A stretch of DNA of 64,000 nt, from the NCBI GenBank assembly GCA_937958185.1, contig CALFFN010000003.1, positions 1 through 64,000 on the forward strand, written 5' to 3'. The notes beneath the pieces are model-generated. The model had not been told where the DNA came from. It saw only the letters and a list, made by a program, of their open reading frames with translations, and ran no database searches. The translations under genes were made by a program, and so were the position numbers. The stretch comes from an uncultured Neglectibacter sp. GTDB lineage: Bacteria > Bacillota > Clostridia > Oscillospirales > Acutalibacteraceae. Below are positions 8,163 through 17,609 of the stretch, in pieces (position 1 is the stretch's first letter; the number at the start of each line of letters is the position of its first letter).

Positions 8163-10154
8163 ATGGAAAAGAAAGAAGCCGTTGCAGAGCTGGAACAGCT
8201 GCGGGAGCAGATCCGTTACCACAGCCAAAAATACTATACGGAGGACGACCCGGAAATCAGCGATTACGAGTACGATATGCTGTACCGCAGGCTGGAAAAC
8301 CTGGAAGCGGAATTTCCAGAGCTCGTTACGCCGGATTCCCCTACCCAGCGGGTGGGCGGCACGGGGTATAACACCTTTGCTCCCGTGGTGCATGAAGTCC
8401 CGCTGGAAAGCCTCCACGATTCCTTTTCAGAGGAGGAGCTGCGGGAATTTGACCGCCGGGTGCGTGGGGAAATTTCCAACCCGGAATATGTGGTGGAGCC
8501 GAAATTTGACGGGCTTTCCGTGGCGCTGGAATACCGAGACGGCGTGTTTGTCCGCGGCTCGACCCGAGGGGACGGCGTTACAGGGGAAGACGTGACGGAA
8601 AATATCCGCACTATCCGCACGGTGCCGAAAAAGCTTTCCGTTCCCGTTCCTTTTCTGGAGGTCCGGGGCGAGGTCTATATGTCCGATAAAAGCTTTGAGC
8701 GCCTGTGCGAGCGGCAGGAGCTTCTGGAGGAAAAGCCCTTTAAGAATCCCAGAAACGCTGCCGCCGGCTCTTTGCGGCAGAAAGACCCGAAAGTGACCGC
8801 CGGTCGTGAGCTGGATATTTTTGTGTTCAACGTCCAGCAGGTCAGGGGAGAAGAGCTCACCTGTCATGACCAGTCCCTGAATTACCTAAAGGAGCTGGGC
8901 TTTACCGTGCCGCCGTTGTTCCACAAATCAGGCGACATTGAGCGGGTGATCGGTTTTATCCGGGAAATCGGGGAAAAACGGGGAGAATTCGATTTTCCCA
9001 TCGACGGCGCTGTGGTCAAGGTCAACGATTTTTCCCAGAGAGACGAATTGGGCAGCACGGCAAAATTCCCCCGCTGGGCGGAAGCGTTCAAATATCCCCC
9101 GGAGGAAAAGGAAACCACGCTGCTGGATATTGAAGTCAATGTGGGCAGGACAGGCGTTTTGACCCCTACCGGGCGGTTTGAGCCTGTTACCCTGGCAGGA
9201 ACCACGGTCAGCCGGGCGACGCTGCACAATCAGGATTTTATCACAGAAAAGGATATCCGCATCGGCTCCCGCGTAGTCCTGCGCAAGGCGGGAGAGATCA
9301 TTCCCGAGGTGGTGTCGGTGGTGTCCAACCCGCCGGGCTCCGTGCCGTTTACCCTGCCGGAAACCTGCCCCTCCTGCGGCGCTGCCGTGTTCCGCCCGGA
9401 GGGCGAGGCTGCCACCCGCTGCGGAAATCCCCAGTGCCCCGCCCAGCTTCTGCGGCACTTGATCCATTTTGCGTCCCGGGACGCCATGGATATTGACGGT
9501 TTAGGTCCCGCTGTGCTGGAACAGCTGCTTCAGGCAGGGCTGGTCTCCTCGCCTGCCGACCTGTATTTGCTCAAAGCGGAAGAGCTGGCAAAATTGGAGC
9601 GGCTTGGGCAGAAAAGCGCGGAAAATCTTGTCGCTGCTCTGGAAAAATCCAAAGGGAACGACCTGTACCGCCTGATTTTTGCCCTGGGCATTCCTCATAT
9701 TGGGGTAAAAGCGGCGCAGCTTTTGTGCAGCACATTTCCCAGCATGGAGAAAATTTGCGGGGCAAGCGAGGAGGAGATCGCGCAGATCGACGGCTTCGGC
9801 GGCATCATGGCGCAGGAGGTCGTGGAATTTTTCTCCTACGATTCTGCGAAAACGCTGGTTTCCCGGCTGGCAGAGCTGGGCGTCAATATGACAGCGGCAC
9901 AGCAGGAGCGCGGCACTGCCTTTGCAGGTCTGACTTTTGTCCTCACAGGCACGCTGCCCACCATGAGCCGGAAGGAAGCTACCGAACTGATAGAAAAGCA
10001 GGGCGGGAAGGTCAGCTCCTCTGTTTCCAAAAAGACCAGCTATGTGTTGGCAGGCGAGGAAGCGGGCAGCAAATTGGAAAAAGCAACTGCTCTGGGCATT
10101 TCGGTCTTGACAGAGGAAGAACTTGTGGCTATGCTGGACGAAGAAAGTCATTGA
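8163..10154 (+). CDS. ligA: NAD-dependent DNA ligase LigA
   Basis: Seals nicks in DNA using NAD+; essential in replication. The 663 residues cover the Ia/adenylation domain with the catalytic lysine Lys114 in KFDGLSVALEY, the OB fold, a four-cysteine zinc finger (CPSCG...CGNPQC near 410-430), the HhH region and a C-terminal BRCT domain (from about 590, FAGLTFVLTGTL). Length and domains are normal. It is followed 16 bp later by galK. Confidence 0.97.
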   Translation: MEKKEAVAELEQLREQIRYHSQKYYTEDDPEISDYEYDMLYRRLENLEAEFPELVTPDSPTQRVGGTGYNTFAPVVHEVPLESLHDSFSEEELREFDRRVRGEISNPEYVVEPKFDGLSVALEYRDGVFVRGSTRGDGVTGEDVTENIRTIRTVPKKLSVPVPFLEVRGEVYMSDKSFERLCERQELLEEKPFKNPRNAAAGSLRQKDPKVTAGRELDIFVFNVQQVRGEELTCHDQSLNYLKELGFTVPPLFHKSGDIERVIGFIREIGEKRGEFDFPIDGAVVKVNDFSQRDELGSTAKFPRWAEAFKYPPEEKETTLLDIEVNVGRTGVLTPTGRFEPVTLAGTTVSRATLHNQDFITEKDIRIGSRVVLRKAGEIIPEVVSVVSNPPGSVPFTLPETCPSCGAAVFRPEGEAATRCGNPQCPAQLLRHLIHFASRDAMDIDGLGPAVLEQLLQAGLVSSPADLYLLKAEELAKLERLGQKSAENLVAALEKSKGNDLYRLIFALGIPHIGVKAAQLLCSTFPSMEKICGASEEEIAQIDGFGGIMAQEVVEFFSYDSAKTLVSRLAELGVNMTAAQQERGTAFAGLTFVLTGTLPTMSRKEATELIEKQGGKVSSSVSKKTSYVLAGEEAGSKLEKATALGISVLTEEELVAMLDEESH

Positions 10155-10170
10155 GGAAAGGAAAGCGCAT

Positions 10171-11406
10171 ATGAAGACGACTTATCAGGAATTGTACGGG
10201 AAAGAAGCGGCAGGGCAGAAAGCCCGGTATGAAAGCATTCAGAAAGGCTTTGCGGAAGTGTTCGGCTCGGCGGACGGGGGAGAATGGTTCAGCGCTCCCG
10301 GGCGCATGGAGATCGGCGGCAACCACACCGACCACAACCATGGGCGAGTGCTGACCGCAGCCGTGAACCTGGATATCGTAGGCTTGGTCAAAAAGACGGA
10401 TAACGGCGTCATTCGGCTGAAATCCGCAGAGTACGATAAAATAGACGAGGTGAGCGTTTCCGATTTGGAAAAGCGCCCGGAAGTCAGCGGGTCCCAGTCC
10501 TTAATCCGCGGGATCTGCGCCAAATGCAGGAAATTGGGCTATCAGGTGGGCGGATTTGACTGCTACACCATGACCCGGGTCATGAAAGGCTCCGGGCTGT
10601 CCAGCTCCGCTGCTTTTGAAGTGCTGGTGGTCACCATTCTCAGCCATTTGTATAACGAGGACTCCATCGACCCCGTCACGGCGGCGATCGTGTCCCAGTA
10701 CGCGGAAAATGTTTATTTTGAAAAGCCTTCAGGCTTATTGGACCAGATGGCAAGCTCCGTCGCTGGGTTCACTTCCATTGATTTCCGGGACCCCTTAAAT
10801 CCTGTCATCGAAAAAATAGATTTTGATTTCGATTCCTGCGGCTACGCGGTATGCGTGGTAGATACCGGCGGGAACCATGCCAACCTGACCGGGGAGTACG
10901 CCGCGATTCCGGCGGAAATGAAGCAGGTAGCGCAGTTCTTTGGCAAGGAATTTCTGCGGGACGTGGACGAAACAGAATTTTACGACAAGCTGGGCGAAGT
11001 GCGGAAGGTCACCGGTGACCGCGCCGTGCTGCGCGCCATGCATTTCTTTGATGACGACAGGCTTGCGGCGGAGGAAGCCGCCGCCTTAAAGCGGGGCGAT
11101 TTTGACAGCTTCCGCAAGATGATCCGCGCATCCGGGCTGTCCTCTCTGCAGCGGCTGCAAAATGTGTTTGCCACCGTTTCTCCGGCGGAGCAGGGGATCA
11201 CGCTGGCGCTTTCTCTGACGGAAAAGATTTTGGGCAGGGACGGCGCTTTCCGGGTGCACGGCGGCGGCTTTGCCGGCACTATCGAAGCCTTTGTCCCGCA
11301 GGGGCAGCTGGAGGAATACCGCGCCAAAATAGAAAAAGTATTCGGCGAGGGAAGCTGCCACGTGCTTTCCGTGCGGCAGGCGGGTGGCACAAAGGTGGTT
11401 TTGTAA
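10171..11406 (+). CDS. galK: Galactokinase (GHMP kinase)
   Basis: Phosphorylates galactose to galactose 1-phosphate in the Leloir pathway. The 411 residues carry the galactokinase signature (GRMEIGGNHTDHNHGRVL; family form GRxNxIGEHTDY), the GHMP ATP loop GSGLSSSAAFE, a catalytic-loop segment PSGLLDQM and the C-terminal GGGFAGTIEAF motif. The Glu-His of the first signature reads Gly-Asn here, so a related sugar kinase of the galactokinase subfamily is possible. ATG 10171 with AAGGAAAG upstream is preferred over starts inside ligA. No other gal genes are nearby. Confidence 0.85.
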   Translation: MKTTYQELYGKEAAGQKARYESIQKGFAEVFGSADGGEWFSAPGRMEIGGNHTDHNHGRVLTAAVNLDIVGLVKKTDNGVIRLKSAEYDKIDEVSVSDLEKRPEVSGSQSLIRGICAKCRKLGYQVGGFDCYTMTRVMKGSGLSSSAAFEVLVVTILSHLYNEDSIDPVTAAIVSQYAENVYFEKPSGLLDQMASSVAGFTSIDFRDPLNPVIEKIDFDFDSCGYAVCVVDTGGNHANLTGEYAAIPAEMKQVAQFFGKEFLRDVDETEFYDKLGEVRKVTGDRAVLRAMHFFDDDRLAAEEAAALKRGDFDSFRKMIRASGLSSLQRLQNVFATVSPAEQGITLALSLTEKILGRDGAFRVHGGGFAGTIEAFVPQGQLEEYRAKIEKVFGEGSCHVLSVRQAGGTKVVL

Positions 11407-11432
11407 GCATTCCGTTACATAATGCTTTGAAG

Positions 11433-11470
11433 CTCGGCAGGGCAAGAGAGCCTTGCCGGGTTTCTTTCTG
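11433..11470 (+). terminator. Intrinsic terminator after galK
   Basis: CTCGGCAGGG pairs with CCTTGCCGGG (two wobbles) around an eight-base loop and is followed by TTTCTTTCT. Confidence 0.8.
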
Positions 11471-11499
11471 TAAAAACGTGGGAATCTCAGCGTCTTCCC

Positions 11500-11528
11500 T
11501 TGCAGTTTTTCCGAAAGTATGCTATCAT
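11500..11528 (+). promoter_or_regulatory. Sigma-A promoter of miaB
   Basis: TTGCAG, 17-bp spacer, TATCAT; the start would be about 30 bases before the miaB start codon. Confidence 0.7.
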
Positions 11529-11561
11529 AAAATGAATATTGGATTTTGAGGAGTGTGCCTT

Positions 11562-12959
11562 TTGGAAAACAGTTTTTCTCAGTCGCTGCCTTTTTCCGAG
11601 GACGTGGCGGAGATCATAAAAGCAAGAGCCAGGGGCGCTGTCCCAATGGCATATATCCGCACCTACGGTTGTCAGCAAAATGTGGCGGACGGTGAAAAAA
11701 TCAAAGGGATTCTGGCGGAAATGGGCTTTTCCTTTACGGAAGCGCCGGAAGATGCCGATTTTATCCTGTTTAATACCTGCGCTGTGCGTGAGCACGCCGA
11801 GGATAGAGTGTTCGGCAACATAGGAGCGTTGAAAAACGTGAAGCGCCGCCGCCCCTCCGTGCTGATCGCCGTTTGCGGCTGCATGACCGAACAGGAGCAC
11901 GTGGCGGAACGTCTGAAAAAAAGCTTTCCCTTTGTAGACATCGTTTTCGGCACCAATGCCGTTCACCGGCTGCCGGAAATGATGTATACCGCGCTTACCG
12001 ATTCCAAGCGTGTTTTCCTGCGGGGAGAACAGGAATCCGGCGTAGTGGAGGGGTTGCCCGTTCGGCGGGACAAGACCTCACACGCGTGGGTCACGGTAAT
12101 GACCGGCTGCGACAATTTCTGTTCTTATTGCATTGTGCCCTATGTGCGGGGCAGGGAAAAGAGCCGGAAGCCGGAAAATATTATCGAAGAGTTTCGCGGC
12201 TTGGTAGAAGCCGGATACAAGGAGATCACCCTGCTGGGGCAAAATGTGAATTCCTACGGGAAGGGGCTTGACGAGCCTGTCAATTTCGCCCAGCTTCTGA
12301 AAAGGCTGGATTCCATTGAGGGAGATTACCGCATTCGTTTTATGACCTCCCACCCGAAGGACGCTTCCCCGGAGCTTTTTGACGTAATGGCGGAAAGCCG
12401 CCATATTCCGCATTTTATCCATCTGCCGTTCCAATCCGGCAACGACCGGGTGCTGCGGGAGATGAACCGCAGATATGACCGGGAAAAATATCTTTCTCTC
12501 ATTCGGTATGCCCGGAAAGTTATGCCGGACGTGAGCTTTACCTCCGATGTGATCGTAGGCTTTCCCGGCGAGACCTATGAGGAATTTCAGGATACGCTGT
12601 CGCTGATCGAGGAAGTGGAATTTACCAATCTCTTTACTTTCATCTATTCTCCCAGGGTAGGTACGAAAGCGGCTTCTATGCCGGACCCCGTTTCCCACGA
12701 GGAAAAGACAAAATGGTTTGCCGAGCTGCTCCGTGTGCAGGAGCAGATTGCCGCCCGCCGGGGACAGTCTATGATCGGAACGACAGAGCGTGTTTTGATA
12801 GAGGGCAGAGAAGAAAAGTCCGGGCTGCTTTCCGGGCGGACCGCCGGCAGCCTGGTGGTTCTGTTTCCGGGGGAGGACAGCCGGATAGGGACATTTGAGA
12901 CTGTGGAGATCACCGAAGCCAGAGGGCTGCAGTTAAAGGGGCTTCCCGTGCAGGAATAA
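11562..12959 (+). CDS. miaB: tRNA-2-methylthio-N6-dimethylallyladenosine synthase MiaB
   Basis: Radical SAM methylthiotransferase that adds the 2-methylthio group to i6A37 of tRNAs; it acts after MiaA, encoded about 8 kb downstream. The 465 residues show the N-terminal cluster cysteines Cys37, Cys73 and Cys107, the radical SAM CxxxCxxC (Cys183, 187, 190 in GCDNFCSYC) and a C-terminal TRAM domain. TTG 11562 lies eight bases after TGAGGAG; a GTG at 11553 overlaps that site and is unlikely. Confidence 0.94.
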   Translation: MENSFSQSLPFSEDVAEIIKARARGAVPMAYIRTYGCQQNVADGEKIKGILAEMGFSFTEAPEDADFILFNTCAVREHAEDRVFGNIGALKNVKRRRPSVLIAVCGCMTEQEHVAERLKKSFPFVDIVFGTNAVHRLPEMMYTALTDSKRVFLRGEQESGVVEGLPVRRDKTSHAWVTVMTGCDNFCSYCIVPYVRGREKSRKPENIIEEFRGLVEAGYKEITLLGQNVNSYGKGLDEPVNFAQLLKRLDSIEGDYRIRFMTSHPKDASPELFDVMAESRHIPHFIHLPFQSGNDRVLREMNRRYDREKYLSLIRYARKVMPDVSFTSDVIVGFPGETYEEFQDTLSLIEEVEFTNLFTFIYSPRVGTKAASMPDPVSHEEKTKWFAELLRVQEQIAARRGQSMIGTTERVLIEGREEKSGLLSGRTAGSLVVLFPGEDSRIGTFETVEITEARGLQLKGLPVQE

Positions 12960-13096
12960 GCTGCTTCGGACTGAAGACGTCTATCTGGGGTATACTTACT
13001 CTGGTTTAGATAAAATGTACGGCTATGCGGGATACAGGACCTGTATTTACTACGCCATGGCAAAAAACTTTTTTATAACATTTTGGGAGGAAAAAC

Positions 13097-13501
13097 ATGG
13101 ATATTATTGAAATGACAAGAGAGTTAGGGAAAAAACTGCAGGCAGAGGAAAGCTATATCGCCATGCGGAGCGCGCAGCAGATATGCGATGACGACGAGAG
13201 CCTGCAGCAGTTGATCGGCGAATTTAATCTCAAGCATATGGCGATCAACAATGAAGCTCAGAAAGATGACAGGAACGAAGATACCCTGAAGCGCCTGAAC
13301 GAAGAATTTCGCGGCATATATGCCCAGATCATGGCAAACGAGAACATGAGCCGCTACAACAGCGCCAAAACGGAATTTGACGCCACGCTGCAGCGCGTTA
13401 CCGCTATTATCGGCTTGTGCGCAGATGGGGAAAACCCGGATACCTGCGACTATGAGGCTGCGTGCAGCGGCGATTGCTCTACCTGCGGCGGCTGTCATTA
13501 A
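13097..13501 (+). CDS. ylbF: YlbF/YmcA-family protein with cysteine-rich tail
   Basis: Helical protein of 134 residues in the YlbF/YmcA (RicF/RicA) family. In Bacillus, RicA, RicF and RicT form a complex that binds [4Fe-4S] clusters and acts on RNA processing, sporulation and competence. Residues 1-105 are the family helices. Residues 108-133 hold six cysteines (108, 117, 123, 127, 130, 133) ending in CSTCGGCH, well suited to metal or cluster binding. GGGAGGA precedes ATG. It lies between miaB and mutS. Which paralogue it is cannot be decided from sequence alone. Confidence 0.75.
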   Translation: MDIIEMTRELGKKLQAEESYIAMRSAQQICDDDESLQQLIGEFNLKHMAINNEAQKDDRNEDTLKRLNEEFRGIYAQIMANENMSRYNSAKTEFDATLQRVTAIIGLCADGENPDTCDYEAACSGDCSTCGGCH

Positions 13502-13546
13502 AGAAGTGCGTTCCGGGAATTTGGGAATGGAAAGGTGGGACAGGCG

Positions 13547-16165
13547 ATGGCGGATTTTTCTCCGATGATGAAACAGTATTTTGAAATGAAAGAAAAGTAT
13601 CCGAATACGATACTTTTCTTTCGGCTCGGCGATTTTTACGAAATGTTTTTTAACGACGCGAAAACTGTTTCTCAGGAGCTTGAGCTGACCCTGACCGGGC
13701 GGGAGTGCGGTCAGGAGGAGCGGGCGCCCATGTGCGGCGTACCGTTTCACAGCGCGGAATCCTACATTGCCCGGCTGGTAGAGAAGGGGTATAAAGTCGC
13801 CATCTGCGAGCAGCTGGAGGACCCGAAGCTGGTCAAAGGTCTGGTCAAGCGGGATATCGTCCGCGTGATCACGCCGGGCACCGTGCTGGAAAACAGTATG
13901 TTGGACGAGACGAAGAACAACTATATCTGTTCGCTCTGCTATGAAGACGGCGCGGTTGGGCTGAGCTTCGCGGACGTTTCCACAGGCGAGTTGTACGCAG
14001 ACCAGATAGAAAGCGGCGACATTTCCGCCCTGACCCATCTTTTGATGAACCGCCTTGCCCGGTATATGCCCAGTGAAATACTGATCAACCCGCAGGCGGC
14101 GGACCTTTCCGGGTTGCGGGACTTTATCCGTGACAAAATTCACGCCTCCGTGGAATGTATGGATTTCTCCCTGTACGAGGATTTGAACGGAGCACAGGAA
14201 ACGATTGCCCGCCAGTTTGGAAAAGAGCGGACGGACGCATTGTCCCTGTCGGACAAGCCTCTGACAGTATTTTCTTTGAAAGCGCTGCTGGATTATCTGG
14301 GCAAGACCCAGATCAATGGCTTGGAGCGTCTCAATGAGCTGGAGCTGGATATGGAATCCACCGCCATGGGGCTGGACATCACTGCCCGGCGCAATCTGGA
14401 GCTGACGGAAACGATGCGCAACAAGGAAAAGCGCGGCTCGCTGCTTTGGGTGCTGGACCACACCAAAACCGCCATGGGAAAGCGGCTTATCAAAGCCTGG
14501 CTGGAGCAGCCGCTGCTCAGCCCCGCCAAAATCACCCTCCGCCAGAATGCCGTGGAGGAATTGTACGATAATCCCCAGCTGCTGGACGACCTGACCGGGC
14601 AGCTGACGGGAATTTATGATTTAGAGCGCATTATGACCCGCATTGTATACGGCTCCGCCAACGGCAGAGAGCTGCGGTCGCTCTGCTCCGCGGTGGAAAA
14701 GCTGCCGGGAATCAAAAACCTTCTCGCAGGCTGCGAAGCGACCTTGCTGCAAACGCTCTATTCGGAAATCGACGGCTTGGAAGACGTGGCGCAGCTGATC
14801 GAGACCTCTATCGTGGACGACCCGCCCTTTACCATTCGGGAAGGCGGCATTATCCGGGAGGGGTACTGTCAGGAGCTGGACGACATTCGCCACGATATGA
14901 ACGGCGGAACGGAACTGGTGGCTGCCGTGGAAGCGCGGGAACGGGAGCGCACCGGGATACCCAAGCTGAGAACAGGCTACAATCGTGTATTCGGCTATTA
15001 CATAGAGGTGTCAAACAGCTATAAAAATCAGGTCCCGGAAGATTATATCCGCAAACAGACCCTGACAAATGGGGAAAGATATATCACGCAGGAACTAAAA
15101 GATCTGGAAAATCGGATTCTAGGCGCTCACGATAAATCCGTATCCCTGGAAAGCAGGCTGTTTGAGGAGATACGCAGGCACATTGCCGAGCAGCTCCCCA
15201 GAGTGCAGACCTCCGCAAAGGCTGTGGCTGCTCTGGACGTGCTGGCTTCCTTTGCCACGGTCTCCGTCAAAAATGATTACACCCGCCCGGTCATCAATTT
15301 GAGCGGTAAATTATATCTCAAGGACAGCCGACACCCCGTGGTGGAGGCTCTGTTACAGGATCAGCCCTTTGTTCCCAATGATGTGGACATGGACATGAAC
15401 GACAACCGGGTGGCAATCATCACAGGACCGAATATGGCGGGTAAATCCACCTATATGCGGCAGATCGCCATTATCACCATCATGGCGCAGATCGGCTGTT
15501 TTGTGCCGGCTGCCGTGGCAGAGATCGGCATTGTGGACAATATCTTCACCCGCGTGGGCGCTTCAGATGACCTTTCCGCGGGGCAGTCTACCTTTATGAT
15601 AGAAATGTCAGAAGTGGCGGATATATTGAAGCATGCCACAAAAAACAGCCTTGTGATTTTTGATGAGATCGGCAGGGGCACATCTACCTTTGACGGCATG
15701 AGCATCGCCCGCGCCGTGCTGGAATACGTACATGACAAGAAGCTGGTGGGGGCGAAGACATTGTTTGCCACCCATTATCATGAGTTGACCGCCATGGAGG
15801 ACATTCTGCCCGGCGTGAAAAATTTTAATATTGCCGTAAAAAAGCGGGGAGACGATATCACTTTCCTGCGGCGTATTGTCCGGGGCGGGGCGGACGACAG
15901 CTTTGGTATCGAAGTGGCAAAGCTCGCCGGGGTGCCGGAAAAGGTCATCAAGCGGGCAAAGCAGGTGCTGACCGAATTGGAAAGTGAAAATGGGCAAGCC
16001 TTGTCCCTTCCCGCGTCGGAGCGCTTTGCCGAGGAGCCGATCCAGCTTACCATGGATTCTACGGACAGTGAGGTGCTGCAAAAGCTTCGCTCACTGGATG
16101 TAAACAACTTGACCCCGATAGACTGCATGAATGCACTGTTTGAACTACACAACCTGTTGAAATAG
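13547..16165 (+). CDS. mutS: DNA mismatch repair protein MutS
   Basis: Recognises mismatches and small loops and recruits MutL. The 872 residues include the mismatch-reading FYEMF motif of domain I, the clamp and lever domains, Walker A GPNMAGKSTYMR, Walker B LVIFDEIGRGTSTFDG and the C-terminal helix-turn-helix. ATG 13547 (MADFSPMMKQY) matches the usual MutS start and has GGTGGGACAGG upstream; GTG 13535 is an alternative. Two unrelated genes separate it from mutL. Confidence 0.97.
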   Translation: MADFSPMMKQYFEMKEKYPNTILFFRLGDFYEMFFNDAKTVSQELELTLTGRECGQEERAPMCGVPFHSAESYIARLVEKGYKVAICEQLEDPKLVKGLVKRDIVRVITPGTVLENSMLDETKNNYICSLCYEDGAVGLSFADVSTGELYADQIESGDISALTHLLMNRLARYMPSEILINPQAADLSGLRDFIRDKIHASVECMDFSLYEDLNGAQETIARQFGKERTDALSLSDKPLTVFSLKALLDYLGKTQINGLERLNELELDMESTAMGLDITARRNLELTETMRNKEKRGSLLWVLDHTKTAMGKRLIKAWLEQPLLSPAKITLRQNAVEELYDNPQLLDDLTGQLTGIYDLERIMTRIVYGSANGRELRSLCSAVEKLPGIKNLLAGCEATLLQTLYSEIDGLEDVAQLIETSIVDDPPFTIREGGIIREGYCQELDDIRHDMNGGTELVAAVEARERERTGIPKLRTGYNRVFGYYIEVSNSYKNQVPEDYIRKQTLTNGERYITQELKDLENRILGAHDKSVSLESRLFEEIRRHIAEQLPRVQTSAKAVAALDVLASFATVSVKNDYTRPVINLSGKLYLKDSRHPVVEALLQDQPFVPNDVDMDMNDNRVAIITGPNMAGKSTYMRQIAIITIMAQIGCFVPAAVAEIGIVDNIFTRVGASDDLSAGQSTFMIEMSEVADILKHATKNSLVIFDEIGRGTSTFDGMSIARAVLEYVHDKKLVGAKTLFATHYHELTAMEDILPGVKNFNIAVKKRGDDITFLRRIVRGGADDSFGIEVAKLAGVPEKVIKRAKQVLTELESENGQALSLPASERFAEEPIQLTMDSTDSEVLQKLRSLDVNNLTPIDCMNALFELHNLLK

Positions 16166-16178
16166 GAGAAAAGTCAAA

Positions 16179-16940
16179 ATGACCGAGAGCTATCAGGATA
16201 TCAATGCGAGAACGATCGACCAGTGGGTAGAGGAAGGCTGGGAGTGGGGAAAGCCTATCTCTCATGAGGAATATAAAAATGCCTGCGATGGCACATGGGA
16301 AATGCTTCTTACTCCTACAAAGCCGGTGCCAAAGGAATGGTTCGGAGAGCTTCGGGGGAAGCGCGTGCTGGGGCTTGCCAGCGGCGGTGGGCAGCAAATG
16401 CCGATTTTTGCGGTGCTGGGCGCGGTCTGCACCGTGCTGGATTACTCTCCCAAACAACTGGAAAGCGAACGTCTGGTAGCGCAGCGGGAAGGGTATGATA
16501 TCCGTATTATCCGTGGGGATATGACGAAGCCCCTGCCTTTTCAGGACGGCGAATTCGATTTGATTTTTCACCCGGTATCCAATTGCTATGTGCAGGAGGT
16601 CAAGCCAATTTTCCGGGAATGCTTCCGTGTCCTGAAGCCGGGAGGGGTCTTGCTTTCCGGGCTGGATAACGGGATCAATTTCCTGTTTGATGACGAGGAG
16701 AAGCGGGACAGGCTCAATGAGTTTCCCTTTGACCCGCTGAAGAACCGGGAGCAGAGAGAAGCGCTGGAAAAAAGCAACGATGGAATGCAGTTTTCCCATA
16801 CAATGGAGGAGCAGATCGGCGGGCAGCTGGAAGCGGGCTTCCGCTTGACCCATCTGTATGAGGACACCAACGGCGCGGGAATTTTTCATGAACACCACAT
16901 TCCATGTTTTCTTGCCACCCGAGCGATAAAGGAGCCATGA
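16179..16940 (+). CDS. Class I SAM-dependent methyltransferase
   Basis: A 253-residue methyltransferase with motif I VLGLASGGGQQMPIFAVLGA, an acidic post-I residue in CTVLDYSPKQL, and a motif IV-like segment FDLIFHPVSNCYVQE, followed by the FRECFRVLKPGG helix common in small-molecule and quinone methyltransferases (Methyltransf_11 type). The substrate cannot be read from the sequence. It starts 13 bp after mutS and ends one base before the next gene, so it is in the mutS-mutL transcription unit. Confidence 0.8.
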   Translation: MTESYQDINARTIDQWVEEGWEWGKPISHEEYKNACDGTWEMLLTPTKPVPKEWFGELRGKRVLGLASGGGQQMPIFAVLGAVCTVLDYSPKQLESERLVAQREGYDIRIIRGDMTKPLPFQDGEFDLIFHPVSNCYVQEVKPIFRECFRVLKPGGVLLSGLDNGINFLFDDEEKRDRLNEFPFDPLKNREQREALEKSNDGMQFSHTMEEQIGGQLEAGFRLTHLYEDTNGAGIFHEHHIPCFLATRAIKEP

Positions 16941-16941
16941 T

Positions 16942-17583
16942 ATGGTGGAGAAGGAGCTTTCGATACAGCGCGTCAACAGCTATAACGATCCCCGCTTTTC
17001 CCCGCGGGTCCTGCGGCAGCACGGCGCATTTCTGGTAAATGATGTGCCATGCGAGGTGGAGATCACCGGGGCGGATACGGCGGTGGTCAGAGGCGTACAA
17101 GAACGGGACGCGATTCAGCTGGTAGAGGAATTTCGATTTTATGCGGAGCACATCAGCCACTTTTATGATGACCGGGAAAACCTGCTGGCGGAATATCCGC
17201 CTGTTCGGTTGTTTTCCATAAAGCTGTCGGAGATACAGCCTTCCCAGTTTTTTGTAGATGACGAGAAGCTCTCCGCTGTGAAGACATTTCTTTCCGCGCC
17301 GGAAGATATCATAATTCCTGTGATCCGCAGGGAAGAACGCTATGTGTCTTTGGATGGTCACACCCGGCTGGCAGCGGCGATAGACGCCGGATTTGATACA
17401 GTTTTCGCTTTTCTCAGCGATTCAGGCGACGCCATTTTGGGGTTTGTCGAGGAAGCAAAAAGACGGGGGATTTTATCCCCCTATGATATGCGGCGGGTTC
17501 CTCATGAAGAATACGAGGTGGTATGGAACCAGTTCTGCGAGAAATTTTTTGAGGAGAAGCAGAAAGAAAATCAGGAACCGTAA
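16942..17583 (+). CDS. ParB N-terminal-domain-like protein of unknown function
   Basis: A 213-residue protein. The middle part (about 90-150) resembles a ParB/sulfiredoxin-type nucleotide-binding fold: KLSEIQPSQFFVDDEKL, then IIIPVIRREERYVSLDGHTRLAAAI, where DGHTRLAAA corresponds to the GxHRxxAA motif of ParB CTPases. There is no recognisable DNA-binding helix-turn-helix or dimerisation domain, so it is unlikely to segregate DNA. The first 80 residues match nothing I recognise. It is translationally linked to the methyltransferase before it and lies 26 bp before mutL. Confidence 0.6.
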   Translation: MVEKELSIQRVNSYNDPRFSPRVLRQHGAFLVNDVPCEVEITGADTAVVRGVQERDAIQLVEEFRFYAEHISHFYDDRENLLAEYPPVRLFSIKLSEIQPSQFFVDDEKLSAVKTFLSAPEDIIIPVIRREERYVSLDGHTRLAAAIDAGFDTVFAFLSDSGDAILGFVEEAKRRGILSPYDMRRVPHEEYEVVWNQFCEKFFEEKQKENQEP

Positions 17584-17609
17584 GAGCGGCGAAACGAAAG
17601 GAAACCGAT

